From an uncultured Burkholderiales bacterium (GTDB lineage: Bacteria > Pseudomonadota > Gammaproteobacteria > Burkholderiales > Burkholderiaceae_C): a DNA stretch of 64,000 nt. The translations under genes were made by a program, and so were the position numbers. Positions 37,299 through 45,702 of the stretch are shown piece after piece. The number at the start of each line of letters is the position of its first letter. Position 1 is the first letter of the stretch. The notes beneath the pieces were generated by a model. The model did not search any database. It was not told the DNA's origin and worked only from the letters and a program-made list of their open reading frames with translations. The stretch covers positions 372,001 through 436,000 of the forward strand of contig CAIZHQ010000015.1 in the NCBI GenBank assembly GCA_903932865.1, read 5' to 3'.

Positions 37299-39022
37299 GG
37301 GGCTTCTCCAGAGGTGGCTTGGACAAGGGCGGCGCCAAGGCGCTGGGCATCAAGGCGCAACCAGCGGGCACAAATGTGTTGGTCGGGGCGCAGCAGGTAA
37401 GCAGCGCCGGGCGCGGTGACGCCGTAACGGCTGTACACCTGCACATGCGGGTCGGACAGCACTTGCAGCCAAGGCGCATCGACCTCGCTGGGCTGCAGGC
37501 CCGCATTTGCAGCGCCTTGGGTGATGCAGGTGACTTTGAGCGGTAAGCCCTTGGCCCGCCATTGGGCCACGGTGGCCCGCACATCGGCTGGTAAGGCGTC
37601 GGCTACGCCAAACCACAACAAGTCAAAACCGCCGCCCAGATGGTCCAGCAAAAATTGCTCTGGCGTCAGACGCACATTGAGTGGCGGTGCGCCGTGCGCA
37701 GGTCCGGACTGAAACTGTGCGTTGTCGTCCACGCGGCAGTTGAGGTGGGAGTCGCTGTACTCGTGCGGGCGCGACGTGCGCCAGTGGTAGAGCGGGCGCA
37801 CAAAGGATTCGGTGAGCGAGAGTGACAACACAGCATCGCGCAGCAAACGGAAACCGCGTGTGGGCGGGGTCATGAAGCGGGTGCTTTTGCCCGCTTCTTC
37901 GATGATTTCCCAAGCCGCGCCCACGCGCTCGGCGCTGTAGTTGGCGAGCAAGGCGGCAGAGGCATGACCCCGGCACACCAGCCCCAGCCGCCAGGCCAGA
38001 GCCTGCGCGTCCTGAAAACCGGTATTGGCCCCCCGCACACCAAAAATCGGCAACAGATGGGCCGCATCGCCCATGAACAAGGTGCGCCCCACCAGGTAAT
38101 CGGGCAAAGTGAGGGTGCGGGCCGAATACACCGAGCACCAGTCCATCTCCCATGGCTTGTCGGCGTGGCCGATCAGGGCCAGCTGGGCGTTGATGCGGGT
38201 CTTGAGCGATTCGGGCGATAAGGCTTGCTCTGGCGTTTCGCCCTCGGGCAGTTGGTAATCAATGCGCCAGATGCCCAGGGGCTCGCGGTGCAGCAACACA
38301 GTGTTGCCGCGGTTCCATTCGGGGTCAAAAAATGCCAGTCTCTCAGTGGGCAAAGGCAGATCGATGCGGATGTCCGCGATGACAAAACGACCTTCGTAAG
38401 ACGCACCTTCGAGCTTGAGGTCCAGCATGGTGCGGATGCTTGAGCGGGCTCCGTCTGAGGCAACCAACCATTCGGTTTGCAGGGTGTAAGGGCCTTCTGG
38501 GGTGTCCACTTGCAGTTGGGCGTGGTCAGCATGCTGCTCCACCGCTGTGACGCGGTTGCCCCAGCGCAGGTCGATCAGGGGGTTGGCTTGGCAGGCTTCA
38601 ACCAAGTACTGCTCAAGAAACTGTTGTTGCAGGTTGATCATGGGGCCAAAACGGTCGTTGTCGTCGTGCGGGGCTTCCATGCGAAAAACGCGCTGACCCC
38701 GGTAAAACGAGTTGCCAAAGCGCCAGGGCAAGCCGTTTTGCGTGACGCGGTGGGCCACACCCACTTGCTGCAGGATTTCCATGGAGCGGCGGGTGAACAC
38801 GATGGCGCGGCTGCCTTCGCTGACCTGCAACTCCGACTCCAGCAGCACGCAGGGCACCCCAAAGCGGGCCAACTCCAAAGCGGCCGTCAGACCCACTGGC
38901 CCACCGCCCGCAATCACCACGGGGTGCAACGGCTGCGCTGGGCGCTCCGAGGGCAACCAAGGCTGGTGCACGGTGTAGTCGTAGTAAATCGAGCGTCGGG
39001 GCGCGGTGGCCGGTTGGTGCAT
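37295..39022 (-). CDS. FAD-dependent monooxygenase, MhpA/PheA-like
   Basis: A 575-residue class A flavoprotein hydroxylase. The FAD loop IAGGGPVGLTAALEL is at about 34-48, the DG motif SDGARSSIRTML at about 190, and GDAAHLLPIFGVRGANTG is the second FAD motif. It hydroxylates an aromatic or related ring with NAD(P)H and oxygen; the 3-(3-hydroxyphenyl)propionate hydroxylase type is closest by eye. A strong AGGAGG precedes the ATG. It overlaps the DUF2783 gene and lies downstream of a LuxR regulator on the same strand. Confidence 0.87.
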   Translation of the reverse strand: MHQPATAPRRSIYYDYTVHQPWLPSERPAQPLHPVVIAGGGPVGLTAALELARFGVPCVLLESELQVSEGSRAIVFTRRSMEILQQVGVAHRVTQNGLPWRFGNSFYRGQRVFRMEAPHDDNDRFGPMINLQQQFLEQYLVEACQANPLIDLRWGNRVTAVEQHADHAQLQVDTPEGPYTLQTEWLVASDGARSSIRTMLDLKLEGASYEGRFVIADIRIDLPLPTERLAFFDPEWNRGNTVLLHREPLGIWRIDYQLPEGETPEQALSPESLKTRINAQLALIGHADKPWEMDWCSVYSARTLTLPDYLVGRTLFMGDAAHLLPIFGVRGANTGFQDAQALAWRLGLVCRGHASAALLANYSAERVGAAWEIIEEAGKSTRFMTPPTRGFRLLRDAVLSLSLTESFVRPLYHWRTSRPHEYSDSHLNCRVDDNAQFQSGPAHGAPPLNVRLTPEQFLLDHLGGGFDLLWFGVADALPADVRATVAQWRAKGLPLKVTCITQGAANAGLQPSEVDAPWLQVLSDPHVQVYSRYGVTAPGAAYLLRPDQHICARWLRLDAQRLGAALVQATSGEAP

Positions 39023-39093
39023 GGTGCCTCCTGAGGTGTAACCCAGCGGGTTGGATAGGAGCTGAGTTTAGACAAGCCCCAGCTCGAGCGACG

Positions 39094-39981
39094 TTACCTT
39101 TTGGGGACAGGTGGCGCCGTGACCGGGTCGAGCAACGAAGCTACCAGCGCCTTGTGACCGGCCACGTCCAGCTTGCGGTAAATGCGCTTGGTATAGGTCT
39201 GGGCGCTTGCCAGCGTCAGGCCCAAACGCTCGGCCAATTGTTCGCTGCTCAGGCCTTGAAGCAGACCCCGCACCACATCCAGATCGCGCGGGCTGAGCGC
39301 CGGGCCCCGCAGGGCCAAGCGGTCCAGCAACAAGGCCATCAGATCCACGCTGAGCACTTGCCCTGTGTAATGCAGTCGCACCGCCTGCACAATCAAAGGT
39401 GCCAAGGCCTGCACGGTGGCCAGCTCGGCATCCGTCATCAAGCCATGCTCCAGACCCCGGTACAGGTTGACCGACAACCAGCGCCGCCCCTCGTGCAGCG
39501 ACAAAATGGCCAACCGCTCAACGACGCGGGGCCATTCATAGCAAATTTGTCGGTAATCAGGATGCTCTACATCGTGAGCAGCTTGCCGGTGCAGCACGAT
39601 GTGCGGTTGCTGGGGCGAAGCTTTGAGGGCGGCCTGGTGGTGCGACTGCATGGCCAGCTGCGCACCATCCAGGCGGTAAAAACGCTGAACATAAGCCTGC
39701 GATATGTCGGGCAAGGCACGGGTTCGGGCCTGATCACCCACAGCCAAGGTGCGCGGACGCCCTGCTCCCTCAAAAGAAAAGATCGTGCATTGCGCCATGG
39801 GCACCCAAGTGGCCAGCAATCGCAAAATCTCTTCGGCCACGGCGTGGCGGTCCGAAGCGCCCAATTTGCCCATCAAGGCGGTCACCTTCCAAAGCGGCAG
39901 ATCGGGCCATGATGAACTGAGCTCAGGACAAACCCAATGGCCCGCGGGCGCGGATATGGGCGAGCAGTCAGGACAGGTCAT
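39094..39981 (-). CDS. LuxR family transcriptional regulator
   Basis: A 295-residue regulator with a C-terminal LuxR helix-turn-helix (about 225-285: LSPRDLDVVRGLLQGLSSEQ, then SAQTYTKRIYRKLDVAGH). The N-terminal 200 residues are a sensor region of unknown type. The start MTCPDCSP is chosen for AAGAG upstream. It lies 71 bp upstream of the monooxygenase gene on the same strand, so it may control it. The ligand is unknown. Confidence 0.8.
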   Translation of the reverse strand: MTCPDCSPISAPAGHWVCPELSSSWPDLPLWKVTALMGKLGASDRHAVAEEILRLLATWVPMAQCTIFSFEGAGRPRTLAVGDQARTRALPDISQAYVQRFYRLDGAQLAMQSHHQAALKASPQQPHIVLHRQAAHDVEHPDYRQICYEWPRVVERLAILSLHEGRRWLSVNLYRGLEHGLMTDAELATVQALAPLIVQAVRLHYTGQVLSVDLMALLLDRLALRGPALSPRDLDVVRGLLQGLSSEQLAERLGLTLASAQTYTKRIYRKLDVAGHKALVASLLDPVTAPPVPKR

Positions 39982-40071
39982 GCAGGTACTCTTGAGGATT
40001 TGAAACTGAGAAGGCTTACGCCAAAGGTCGATTTTGCATCGTGAATCACTGTCACCCTGGGGTATTCTCGA

Positions 40072-40674
40072 ATGATGTCTTTTTCCCTCGCCGCACCAGC
40101 TCACCACGAGTTGGTCATCAAAAAAAGCCGTTTCATCGCCCGCGTCGAATCGGTCGCAGGTCGCAACGAGGCGCAGGCTCGGGTGGCGCAACTCAAGGCT
40201 GAGCACCCTGATGCCGCCCATGTGTGCTGGGCGCTGCTGGCAGGTGGTCAATCAGCGGCCCATGACGACGGCGAACCTGGCGGCACGGCCGGGCGTCCCA
40301 TGCTGGAAGTGCTGCGCCATCAAGCGCTGGAAGGGGTAATGGCTTCGGTGGTGCGGTACTTTGGCGGCGTCAAGCTGGGCGCAGGCGGTCTGGTGCGGGC
40401 CTACACCGATGCGGTGGCGCAAGCCTTGCTCGGCGCCGAAAAAGTCCCGCTCATCGTGCAAACGCCGCTGGCTTGCAGCGTGCCTTATGCGCTGGAAGGG
40501 CTGGTGCGGCGCGAAGTTGAACTGGCCCAAGCGCAGATACTGGAAGTGGCACATGGCAGCGTGGTCACGTTGCGCTTTGCCCTGCCCGCCACGCAGGCAG
40601 CGGCCCTGATGGCGCGGCTGAGCGAGAGCGGTCGGGGACAACTGGTGTGGCTAAACGGTGACACGTTTGATTGA
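40072..40674 (+). CDS. YigZ/IMPACT family protein
   Basis: A 200-residue protein of the YigZ family (UPF0029 and DUF1949). The N-terminal IMPACT domain has ELVIKKSRFIARV, DDGEPGGTAGRPML and YFGGVKLGAGGLVRAYTDA. Bacterial members are linked to ribosome or stress functions, but the role is not fixed. An ATG at 40075 is equally possible. Confidence 0.9.
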   Translation: MMSFSLAAPAHHELVIKKSRFIARVESVAGRNEAQARVAQLKAEHPDAAHVCWALLAGGQSAAHDDGEPGGTAGRPMLEVLRHQALEGVMASVVRYFGGVKLGAGGLVRAYTDAVAQALLGAEKVPLIVQTPLACSVPYALEGLVRREVELAQAQILEVAHGSVVTLRFALPATQAAALMARLSESGRGQLVWLNGDTFD

Positions 40675-40698
40675 GCCCGCACAGGGATAATCCGAAAC

Positions 40699-41295
40699 AT
40701 GCCCGAATACCAGCCCTTGCAGCAACCGCGCTCCAAAACCGATCTGTTTGTGTCCTTCACCGTTTTAGCCCTGCAAGGCTTTGGCGGCGTGCTGGCTGTG
40801 GTGCAGCGCGAATTGGTCGAGAAAAAACGCTGGATGACGCGCGACCAATTTGTCGAAGACTGGGCTGTCGCGCAAATCATGCCCGGCCCCAATGTGATCA
40901 ACCTGGCCCTGATGATTGGCGGGCGCTATTTCGGTCTGGCCGGTGCCCTGGCGGGCGTTGCGGGCATGTTGGCTGCGCCGATGGTGGTCGTGCTCTTGCT
41001 GGCCGTGGCGTTTGGGGGCGTGTCTGACGCGGCATGGGCCCAAGGCGCCTTGCGCGGCATGGGGGCGGTCTCTGCGGGATTGATTGCTGCCGTTGGACTG
41101 AAACTGATGTCGGCCCTGCGCAACAACCCCATGGGCATGCCCATGTGCATCGGCTTGGCCTGTGCCAGCTTCGCTGGTGTGGGTTTGCTGCGATGGCCCC
41201 TGGCTTATGTGTTGTTGAGCACCGGTCTGGTCGCCTGCAGCTGGGCCTACTGGCAATTGGCACAGCAAGCGGCAAATGCCGCAGGGCGCCCATGA
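40699..41295 (+). CDS. Chromate transporter, first half
   Basis: A 198-residue CHR-domain membrane protein with about five hydrophobic helices. FTVLALQGFGGVLAVVQRELVE and QIMPGPNVINLALMIG are the CHR signatures. It pairs with the next gene as a short-chain ChrA heterodimer. It exports chromate or a similar anion; regulation is not visible. It overlaps the next gene by four bases. Confidence 0.9.
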   Translation: MPEYQPLQQPRSKTDLFVSFTVLALQGFGGVLAVVQRELVEKKRWMTRDQFVEDWAVAQIMPGPNVINLALMIGGRYFGLAGALAGVAGMLAAPMVVVLLLAVAFGGVSDAAWAQGALRGMGAVSAGLIAAVGLKLMSALRNNPMGMPMCIGLACASFAGVGLLRWPLAYVLLSTGLVACSWAYWQLAQQAANAAGRP

Positions 41296-41894
41296 ACCCG
41301 GTGCTTGATCTGAGCGCCAACGACTGGCTCAGTTTGTTCAACCACTTTGCTTCACTGTCTTTGCTGGCCGTTGGGGGCGCGATCACCGTGGCGCCGGACA
41401 TGCACCGCTTTTTGGTGGAAGAAAAATTTTGGCTCAGCGAGTCGCAGTTCACCTCGTCCATCGCACTGGCGCAAGCCGCGCCAGGCCCCAACATTTTGTT
41501 TGTGGCCTTGATGGGCTACAACGTGGGCATGAATGCCGGTGCCGGTCTGGGTGGCGGCTGGGTAAGCATGGGGCTGGCCAGCTTGGGGCTGGTGTTGACC
41601 ATGATGGGCATCATGCTGCCCTCTTCTGTCTTGACCTATACCGCCACACGGTGGGCACACCAGCACCGCGACAAAATGGGCATCAGGGCATTCAAATCGG
41701 GCATGTCACCCATTGTGATTGCCCTGCTGTTGTCGACCTCTTGGTTGCTGACCCTCACTCACAACCAGCCAGCGCGGGACTGGCCCTTGTACGCATTGAC
41801 GGCCCTCACGGCGCTGGTGGTCTGGCGCACTCAGGTGCACATGCTGTGGCTCATTGGCCTGGGTGCCCTGCTGGGCGGCTTGGGCTGGGTCTGA
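41292..41894 (+). CDS. Chromate transporter, second half
   Basis: A 200-residue CHR-domain membrane protein, partner of the upstream half. SLLAVGGAITVAPDMHRFLV and AQAAPGPNILFVALMGYNVG mirror the first half in opposite topology, as in two-gene ChrA systems. The ATG at 41292 overlaps the upstream stop. It ends six bases before the convergent lipoprotein gene. Confidence 0.9.
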   Translation: MNPVLDLSANDWLSLFNHFASLSLLAVGGAITVAPDMHRFLVEEKFWLSESQFTSSIALAQAAPGPNILFVALMGYNVGMNAGAGLGGGWVSMGLASLGLVLTMMGIMLPSSVLTYTATRWAHQHRDKMGIRAFKSGMSPIVIALLLSTSWLLTLTHNQPARDWPLYALTALTALVVWRTQVHMLWLIGLGALLGGLGWV

Positions 41895-41900
41895 GGCGGA

Positions 41901-42251
41901 TCAGCGCGGGCTCTCGAAAAACACGGTGTTCGAGTAATCGCTGACTTCGAAATAGACTTTTTTCTCGCCCGGATCGACCTCGAAATTGAAGTTCTCATCG
42001 AGCACGCCGTAACCATAGCGGTAGGCACGGGCTTTGCCGTCGTCTGTACCCAAAGCGGTGCTGACTTTGTCCACCTTGATGAAGCGGCGCACCAATTTTT
42101 CACCCGCATACACCTCCATCACACCGTTGGTGCCGGTCCAGTTCTGGATACTGCGGCTGATTTTGTTTTGTTGCTCCTGCGTGCAAGCGGCCAACAAGCT
42201 GGCTGCCCCTACCGCAAGAATCAAGGCGATTCGGCTGGTGTTTTTGGTCAT
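41901..42251 (-). CDS. Small lipoprotein of unknown function
   Basis: A 116-residue protein with a lipoprotein signal: hydrophobic segment IALILAVGAASLLAAC, with the lipobox LLAAC, so Cys22 is the lipidated residue. The mature part is beta-rich, with conserved-looking WTGTNG and GYGVLDENFNFEVDPGEKKV. GGGAG precedes the ATG by six bases. I do not recognise the family; it would sit in the cell envelope. Confidence 0.78.
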   Translation of the reverse strand: MTKNTSRIALILAVGAASLLAACTQEQQNKISRSIQNWTGTNGVMEVYAGEKLVRRFIKVDKVSTALGTDDGKARAYRYGYGVLDENFNFEVDPGEKKVYFEVSDYSNTVFFESPR

Positions 42252-42294
42252 GACATGCTCCCTTTTTGAATGGTTTTTGAATTGAACAAGAGGC

Positions 42295-43029
42295 TCAGCT
42301 GCGTTGGCGCAAGGCCTCGTACAAGCACACTCCACTGGCCACCGAGACGTTCAAGCTCTCCACCGCGCCACGCATGGGGATGCTGACCAATTCGTCACAG
42401 TTCTTGCGCGTCAGCTGGCGCATACCTGCACCTTCAGCCCCTAGCACCAAAGCGGTGGGGATTTTCAGGTCGGCTTGGTAAATGCTTCGCGGCGCGTCGT
42501 CGCTGGTGCCAATCACCCAGATGCTGCGCTCTTTGAGTTCACCCAAGGTGCGGGCCAAATTGGTGACCATGAAGTAAGGCATGGTCTCGGCCGCGCCGCT
42601 GGCCACCTTGGCCACGGTGGCGTTGATGCCGGCCGCGTGGTCCTTGGGGGCAATCACAGCGTGTGCACCAGCGCCATCGGCCACCCGCAAACAAGCGCCC
42701 AGATTGTGCGGATCGGTCACGCCGTCCAGCACCAAAAGCAAAGGTGGGCCTTGCACGGTGTCGAGCAGGTCGTCCAGCGAATGGTTTTGTGGAATAGGCG
42801 TGACCAGTGCGACCAAGCCTTGGTGGCCATGACCCCCTGCGAGTTTGGCCAGGCGTTCGTTGTCCGACTCGATCATGCGCATGCCCGAATCGCGGGCCTT
42901 GTCGATGAACTGCCGCATGCGCGCATCGCGGCGCGAGACCTCGTAATGGATTTCAACGACGGATTGGGGGGCGATCTTGAGGCGAACGCCCACGGCATGG
43001 AAGCCGAACAGCACTTTGTGGGAAGACAT
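42295..43029 (-). CDS. rlmB: 23S rRNA (guanosine-2'-O-)-methyltransferase
   Basis: A 244-residue SPOUT methyltransferase that methylates G2251 of 23S rRNA. Motif 1 is TDPHNLGACLRVADG, and the trefoil-knot end has VLGAEGAGMRQLTRKNCD and IPMRGAVESLNVSVAS. The N-terminal substrate-binding domain is present (FGFHAVGVRLK). Length matches the family. Confidence 0.94.
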   Translation of the reverse strand: MSSHKVLFGFHAVGVRLKIAPQSVVEIHYEVSRRDARMRQFIDKARDSGMRMIESDNERLAKLAGGHGHQGLVALVTPIPQNHSLDDLLDTVQGPPLLLVLDGVTDPHNLGACLRVADGAGAHAVIAPKDHAAGINATVAKVASGAAETMPYFMVTNLARTLGELKERSIWVIGTSDDAPRSIYQADLKIPTALVLGAEGAGMRQLTRKNCDELVSIPMRGAVESLNVSVASGVCLYEALRQRS

Positions 43030-43088
43030 GCCTGGATTATCGTTGGTCGCAGCCTGCCGATTTGACCGTTCCCCGTACGAACTTACGT

Positions 43089-43778
43089 TCAGGCCTGGCT
43101 CGTTGCAGGCTCCGACAAGCGGCCTGCCTGAATCACCAAGCTGCGCACACAGCGTGCGGCCAGCTGGCGGTCGTGCGTGACCAAGACCAAGGTCGTGCCC
43201 TGCTCGCGGTTGAGCGCGAACATCAAGTCCATGATGGCCTCGCCCGTGGCGTGGTCAAGGCTGCCGGTGGGCTCGTCGGCCAGCAACACAGCGGGTTGCA
43301 CCACAAAAGCACGGGCCAGGGCCACGCGTTGCTGCTCGCCGCCACTGAGCACTTTGGGCAGGTGTTTGAGGCGCTCACCCAAGCCCACGCGCTGCAGCAT
43401 CGCCGTAGCAGTGCTGCGTGCATCTGGCCGATTGGCCAACTCCAGAGGCAACATCACGTTTTCAAGCGCTGTCAGGTTGGGCATCAGCTGAAAGCTCTGG
43501 AACACAAATCCCACATGTTGGGCCCGCACGGCCGCACGCTCGTCTTCGGACAAATCGAACAGCGATTGCCCTGCCAAGACCACCTGCCCGGTGCTGGGTG
43601 TGTCCAACCCGGCCAAGATCGCCAACAGCGTGCTTTTGCCTGAGCCGGAAGCACCGACAATGGCGGCTGTTTCCCCCGCGTTCAATGAGAAATCGATATC
43701 GCGCAAAATGTCCAGTTGCCCACTGGCATCCTGCACACTTTTGGAAATGCCCCGCACGGCAATGATGGATTCAGGCAT
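43089..43778 (-). CDS. ABC transporter ATP-binding protein, LolD/YbbA-like
   Basis: A 229-residue ATPase. Walker A is GASGSGKST, signature LSGGEQQR, Walker B VLLADEP and the H loop VTHD. It resembles E. coli YbbA and LolD, which pair with MacB/FtsX-type permeases; no permease is adjacent. Its ATG (43776-43778) overlaps the divergent tesA ATG (43777-43779), the arrangement seen for ybbA-tesA in other proteobacteria. Confidence 0.9.
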   Translation of the reverse strand: MPESIIAVRGISKSVQDASGQLDILRDIDFSLNAGETAAIVGASGSGKSTLLAILAGLDTPSTGQVVLAGQSLFDLSEDERAAVRAQHVGFVFQSFQLMPNLTALENVMLPLELANRPDARSTATAMLQRVGLGERLKHLPKVLSGGEQQRVALARAFVVQPAVLLADEPTGSLDHATGEAIMDLMFALNREQGTTLVLVTHDRQLAARCVRSLVIQAGRLSEPATSQA

Positions 43779-44427
43779 GCACAAACCTTTGTTAAGACGG
43801 CGCCACTTTAACTGGACCTTGCTGGCCCTTGCCAGCTGGGGCTTTGCCGCGCCAGTGACGGCAACCCCCGGGCAGCGGATTTTGGTGGTGGGCGACTCGC
43901 TGAGTGCCGAATACGGCTTGGCCCGGGGCACCGGTTGGGTGGCCTTGTTGCAAAAACAGCTGGCCAACGAAAAGCCGGGCGTTCAGGTCATCAACGCCAG
44001 CATCAGCGGCGACACCACCTCGGGCGGGCGCTCTCGCCTACCCGCCTTGCTTCAACGTCACCAGCCCAGCCATGTGGTCATCGAGTTGGGGGGCAACGAT
44101 GCCCTGCGAGGCCTGCCCATGAAGATGACACAAGAGAACTTGCTGGCCATGACCAAGCAAGCCCAAGCGGCCGGGGCGCAAGTGCTGCTGCTGGGCATGC
44201 AAATGCCCCCCAACTACGGCCCCGAGATGGCTCGCCAGTTTGAAGCAGCTTATGCCCATGTGGCCAGAAGCCAAAAAGCAGCACTGGTGCCTTTCTTTTT
44301 GAAAGGCGTGGGCGACGATGTCGAGCCGCTCAAATGGTTTCAGGCTGACCGCATCCACCCCAACGAAGCCGCGCAGCCGCGTATGCTGGCCAATGTTTGG
44401 CCCACCTTGAAGAAACAACTGAAATGA
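43777..44427 (+). CDS. tesA: TesA-like arylesterase/thioesterase
   Basis: A 216-residue SGNH hydrolase. Signal peptide about 1-30. Catalytic Ser41 is in VGDSLSAEYG, GGNDALRG is block III, and DRIHPNEAAQ holds Asp and His. It is the periplasmic acyl-CoA thioesterase I/lysophospholipase type. The start shares the CATG with the divergent ABC ATPase; longer frames run antisense through that gene's Walker A region. The stop overlaps mnmH. Confidence 0.9.
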   Translation: MHKPLLRRRHFNWTLLALASWGFAAPVTATPGQRILVVGDSLSAEYGLARGTGWVALLQKQLANEKPGVQVINASISGDTTSGGRSRLPALLQRHQPSHVVIELGGNDALRGLPMKMTQENLLAMTKQAQAAGAQVLLLGMQMPPNYGPEMARQFEAAYAHVARSQKAALVPFFLKGVGDDVEPLKWFQADRIHPNEAAQPRMLANVWPTLKKQLK

Positions 44428-45515
44428 GCCTTCACCTGATCTCGGCCTTTGACGCGATGACCCAACTGGACCAGTTTGACGCCATTCTGGATGCGCGCTC
44501 GGAAGGCGAACACGCCGAGGACCACCTGCCCGGCGCTTTGAGCTGGCCGTCACTCAACAACGAAGAGCGCATCAAAGTGGGCACCCTGTACAAACAGGTC
44601 AACCCCTTTGAGGCACAAAAAGTGGGCGCGGCTTTGGTGGCCAAAAACATCGCCCGCCACATCGAAACCCAGGTCATGGACAAGCCGCGCAACTGGCAAC
44701 CGCTGGTGTATTGCTGGCGCGGGGGCAAGCGCAGCAATTCGCTGGCGCTGATCCTGGGACAAATCGGTTTCAAGGTGCACCTGATCGAAGGCGGCTACAA
44801 GGCCTTTCGCAAAGAGGTGATGCAAGACACACCGCGCCAAGCCAAGCGCGTGCAGTTCAAGGTGCTGTGCGGGCCCACGGGCTCGGGCAAAACACGCTTG
44901 CTGCAGGCCCTGGCGCAAGAAGGCGCACAGGTGCTCGATCTGGAGGCCATCGCCTGCCACCGCAGCTCGGTACTGGGTTTGATTCCGGGCACGCCACAGC
45001 CGACGCAAAAAGCCTTCGACACACAGGTCTGGGACGCGTTGCGTGGTTTCAGCGCGGACCGTCCGGTGTTCGTGGAAGCGGAAAGCAAGAAGGTGGGCAA
45101 TCTGGCGGTGCCCGACGCGTTGATGGGCGCCATGCGGGCCAGCCCTTGCCTGCAGGTGGGCCTGTCGCTGGATAACCGGGTGAATTTACTGCTGGAAGAC
45201 TACGCGATTTTCACACAAGACCGCGCCTTGTTTGCTGCACGGTTGGAGCGCCTGACGGCCCTGCGCGGCAAGGCTGTGGTGCAAGGCTGGCTAGAGCGGA
45301 TTGAACGGGGTGAAATGCGCGAAGTGGTCACTGAACTGCTGTCAGGCCACTACGACCCGGGTTACGAGACCTCCACCGGCAACAACTTTGTGCATTACGC
45401 CCAAGCCTCGCTGGTCACGCCGGCGAGTCACCGCATGGCCGACATGCTGGTTTTGGCGCGTGGGCTGGTGCAAGGAGGATCAGCTGCCGCTGATTCAAGC
45501 AGCAGGTGTGGATGA
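44424..45515 (+). CDS. mnmH: tRNA 2-selenouridine synthase
   Basis: A 363-residue enzyme that converts 2-thiouridine in tRNA wobble positions to 2-selenouridine via geranylation. The N-terminal rhodanese domain has the active Cys97 in YCWRGGKRS, and the C-terminal half has a P-loop GPTGSGKT. The ATG overlaps the tesA stop by four bases, so it is coupled to tesA. The presence of mnmH implies selenophosphate (SelD) elsewhere in the genome. Confidence 0.93.
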   Translation: MSLHLISAFDAMTQLDQFDAILDARSEGEHAEDHLPGALSWPSLNNEERIKVGTLYKQVNPFEAQKVGAALVAKNIARHIETQVMDKPRNWQPLVYCWRGGKRSNSLALILGQIGFKVHLIEGGYKAFRKEVMQDTPRQAKRVQFKVLCGPTGSGKTRLLQALAQEGAQVLDLEAIACHRSSVLGLIPGTPQPTQKAFDTQVWDALRGFSADRPVFVEAESKKVGNLAVPDALMGAMRASPCLQVGLSLDNRVNLLLEDYAIFTQDRALFAARLERLTALRGKAVVQGWLERIERGEMREVVTELLSGHYDPGYETSTGNNFVHYAQASLVTPASHRMADMLVLARGLVQGGSAAADSSSRCG

Positions 45516-45692
45516 GTCGACCGCACCGGGCGCTGCATTGTCGGCATCGCCCGGCTCGCCATCGACCTCTGAGCCATCCTCAGGCAGCAGGCCCGATTTG
45601 CGATCGGACTTGGCTTTGAGCTTGTCTTCTTTTTTGCGTTTCTTGGCCAGTTCTTTCTGGCGTTTTTCGAATCCGTAGTTGGGTGTGGCCAA
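45495..45692 (-). CDS. Small basic protein of unknown function
   Basis: A 65-residue protein with a TTG start at 45692 preceded by AAGGAG five bases upstream. It begins ATPNYGFEKRQKELAKKRKK after the start residue, a charged Lys-rich helix, and ends in an acidic/Ala-rich tail. Similar short proteins starting with ATPNYGFEKRQ occur in Betaproteobacteria. The role is unknown. Its 3' end overlaps mnmH by 21 bp. Confidence 0.7.
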   Translation of the reverse strand: MATPNYGFEKRQKELAKKRKKEDKLKAKSDRKSGLLPEDGSEVDGEPGDADNAAPGAVDSSTPAA

Positions 45693-45702
45693 GATGGCTC
45701 CT

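Noticed and set aside
40699-41894. Split chromate transporter as a broken gene
   Set aside because: The two halves overlap by ATGA and each has a full CHR domain; two-gene short-chain ChrA systems are normal, so this is not a frameshift.
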